The position numbers were made by a program, and so were the translations under genes. Below, in pieces: positions 4,947 to 5,323 of a stretch of DNA of 5,323 nt. The stretch spans positions 1-5,323 of the forward strand of contig JAQWQN010000117.1 of assembly GCA_029244465.1 (NCBI GenBank), read 5' to 3'. The stretch is from Pseudomonadales bacterium (GTDB taxonomy: Bacteria > Pseudomonadota > Gammaproteobacteria > Pseudomonadales > Azotimanducaceae). The notes under the pieces were generated by a model, which searched no databases, was not told the DNA's origin, and saw only the letters and a program-made list of their open reading frames with translations. The number at the start of each line of letters is the position of its first letter. Positions within the stretch are counted from its first letter, which is position 1.

Positions 4947-5323
4947 ATGAAAAACATCTACAAACGACATCGCTTCCCGCCTTCAATCGTTCAATCGTTC
5001 AATCGTTCAATCGTTCAATCGTTCAATCGTTCAATCGTTCAATCGTTTAATCGTTTAATCGTTTAATCGTTTAACACGCAGTTTGGCTGTACTACCGCTT
5101 CAATCTTCGTATTCGAGACGTTGAAGATTTACTAGCAGAGCGAAATATCAATGTAAGTTACGAGTCTATTCGACTCTGAGTAAACAAATTCGGTCCAGAG
5201 TTTGCGCAGCGGTTAAAAAGAGGCATCAAGGCTTAGGCGACACTTACTTTCTGGACGAAGTGTTTGTAAAAATTGGAGGCGAACAGCATTACCTTTGGCG
5301 CGCGGTTGATCAAGATGGCGAAG
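4947..5323 (+). pseudogene. IS6-family transposase, 5' part, broken by repeat expansion, nonsense and frameshift
   Basis: ATG at 4947 reads MKNIYKRHRFPPSIVQ, the usual IS6-like start, and then enters an 8-bp tandem array that ends in a stop at 5064-5066. After the array the protein resumes in frame 2 (from 5084: WLYYRFNLRIRDVEDLLAER, then VSYESIRL). TGA at 5177-5179 stands where relatives have Trp, and VNKFGPEFAQRLK follows. One base seems missing in the A run at 5215-5219. The protein then continues in frame 1 as KRHQGLGDTYFLDEVFVKI and YLWRAVDQDGE to the window edge, with the first catalytic Asp at 5254-5256. Three independent lesions show that this copy cannot make a working transposase. 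The region beyond the first Asp lies outside the window. Confidence 0.9.
4982..5074 (+). repeat. 8-bp tandem repeat array (TTCAATCG, 11 full copies) in the transposase N-terminal region
   Basis: Eight perfect TTCAATCG units (4982-5045) are followed by three TTTAATCG units (5046-5069) and a partial TTTAA. The variant units cluster at the 3' end, so one C-to-T change has itself spread by duplication. Unit length is not a multiple of three, so the array reads S-I-V-Q-S-F-N-R repeatedly until the variant units bring in a stop. Removing ten units (80 bp) restores a continuous ...SIVQ-HAVWLYYRFN... reading. Confidence 0.97.

Larger units (their letters stand above)
579..5323 (+). other. Possible decayed pseudo-compound transposon: two direct IS6-like copies around a two-gene cargo
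   Basis: The left copy (579-1380) and right copy (4907 onward) have the same orientation and enclose 3,526 bp carrying the dehydrogenase and PhyH genes. IS6-family elements move by cointegrate formation and typically leave cargo between directly oriented copies. The sequence shows both ends facing the cargo. The copies differ at 9 of 70 comparable positions, so if this was one event it is old, or the copies arrived separately. The right outer end is not visible. Confidence 0.4.
4907..5323 (+). mobile_element. Left part of a second, decayed IS6-like insertion sequence (same orientation)
   Basis: It begins with a left terminal repeat that matches both ends of the 579-1380 element and runs off the window inside its transposase gene. 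Gene order and orientation equal those of the left copy. Unlike that copy it keeps the N-terminal region of the transposase, so it shows what the left copy lost. The bases before it (AACGATAC) do not match those after the left copy's right end (TCGGCCAA). Its right end is beyond the window, so its target duplication cannot be tested here. Confidence 0.85.

Noticed and set aside
4982..5074. CRISPR-like array
   Set aside because: Units are 8 bp and directly abutting with no spacers; this is a simple tandem repeat within a transposase gene.

Overview
The window looks like bacterial, probably proteobacterial (perhaps marine gammaproteobacterial), accessory DNA. That guess rests on the character of the genes: a Fic enzyme, a PQQ- and haem-dependent alcohol dehydrogenase, a PhyH oxygenase and IS6-like transposases. 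No rRNA or other taxonomic marker is present, so the placement is weak.

Layout. (1) 2-565: the 3' part of a Fic-family protein gene, cut by the window edge. (2) 579-1380: a decayed insertion sequence of the IS6/IS26 type, bounded by matching inverted ends. Its middle is chimeric: the first third was replaced by the head of an unrelated integrase-type transposase, which joins the IS6-like transposase exactly at its first catalytic Asp. (3) 1381-4906: a cargo of two intact genes on the + strand, a secreted quinohaemoprotein alcohol dehydrogenase (1545-3614) and a phytanoyl-CoA-dioxygenase-family Fe(II)/2-oxoglutarate oxygenase (3766-4692), followed by a strong hairpin at 4792-4826. (4) 4907-5323: the left end of a second copy of the same insertion sequence, in the same orientation and also broken, running off the window.

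How it fits together. The two IS6-like copies are directly oriented and their inner ends face the two-gene cargo. This is the geometry of the pseudo-compound transposons made by IS6-family elements. The dehydrogenase would oxidise an alcohol in the periplasm and pass electrons to its own c-type haem. The PhyH protein would hydroxylate a substrate in the cytoplasm. A shared pathway is plausible from adjacency but not shown by sequence.

The most unusual features are two short tandem-repeat expansions, one in each transposase copy. The left copy carries a 9-bp unit (about 4.7 copies) that keeps frame. The right copy carries an 8-bp unit (11 full copies plus a partial one) that breaks frame. Each appears to have grown from a small imperfect direct repeat native to the transposase gene, and the ten extra 8-bp units explain exactly the frame offset of the right copy. 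The dehydrogenase also lacks, by alignment from memory, the Asn metal ligand and the vicinal Cys pair of classical PQQ alcohol dehydrogenases. No CRISPR array, tRNA or rRNA was seen.
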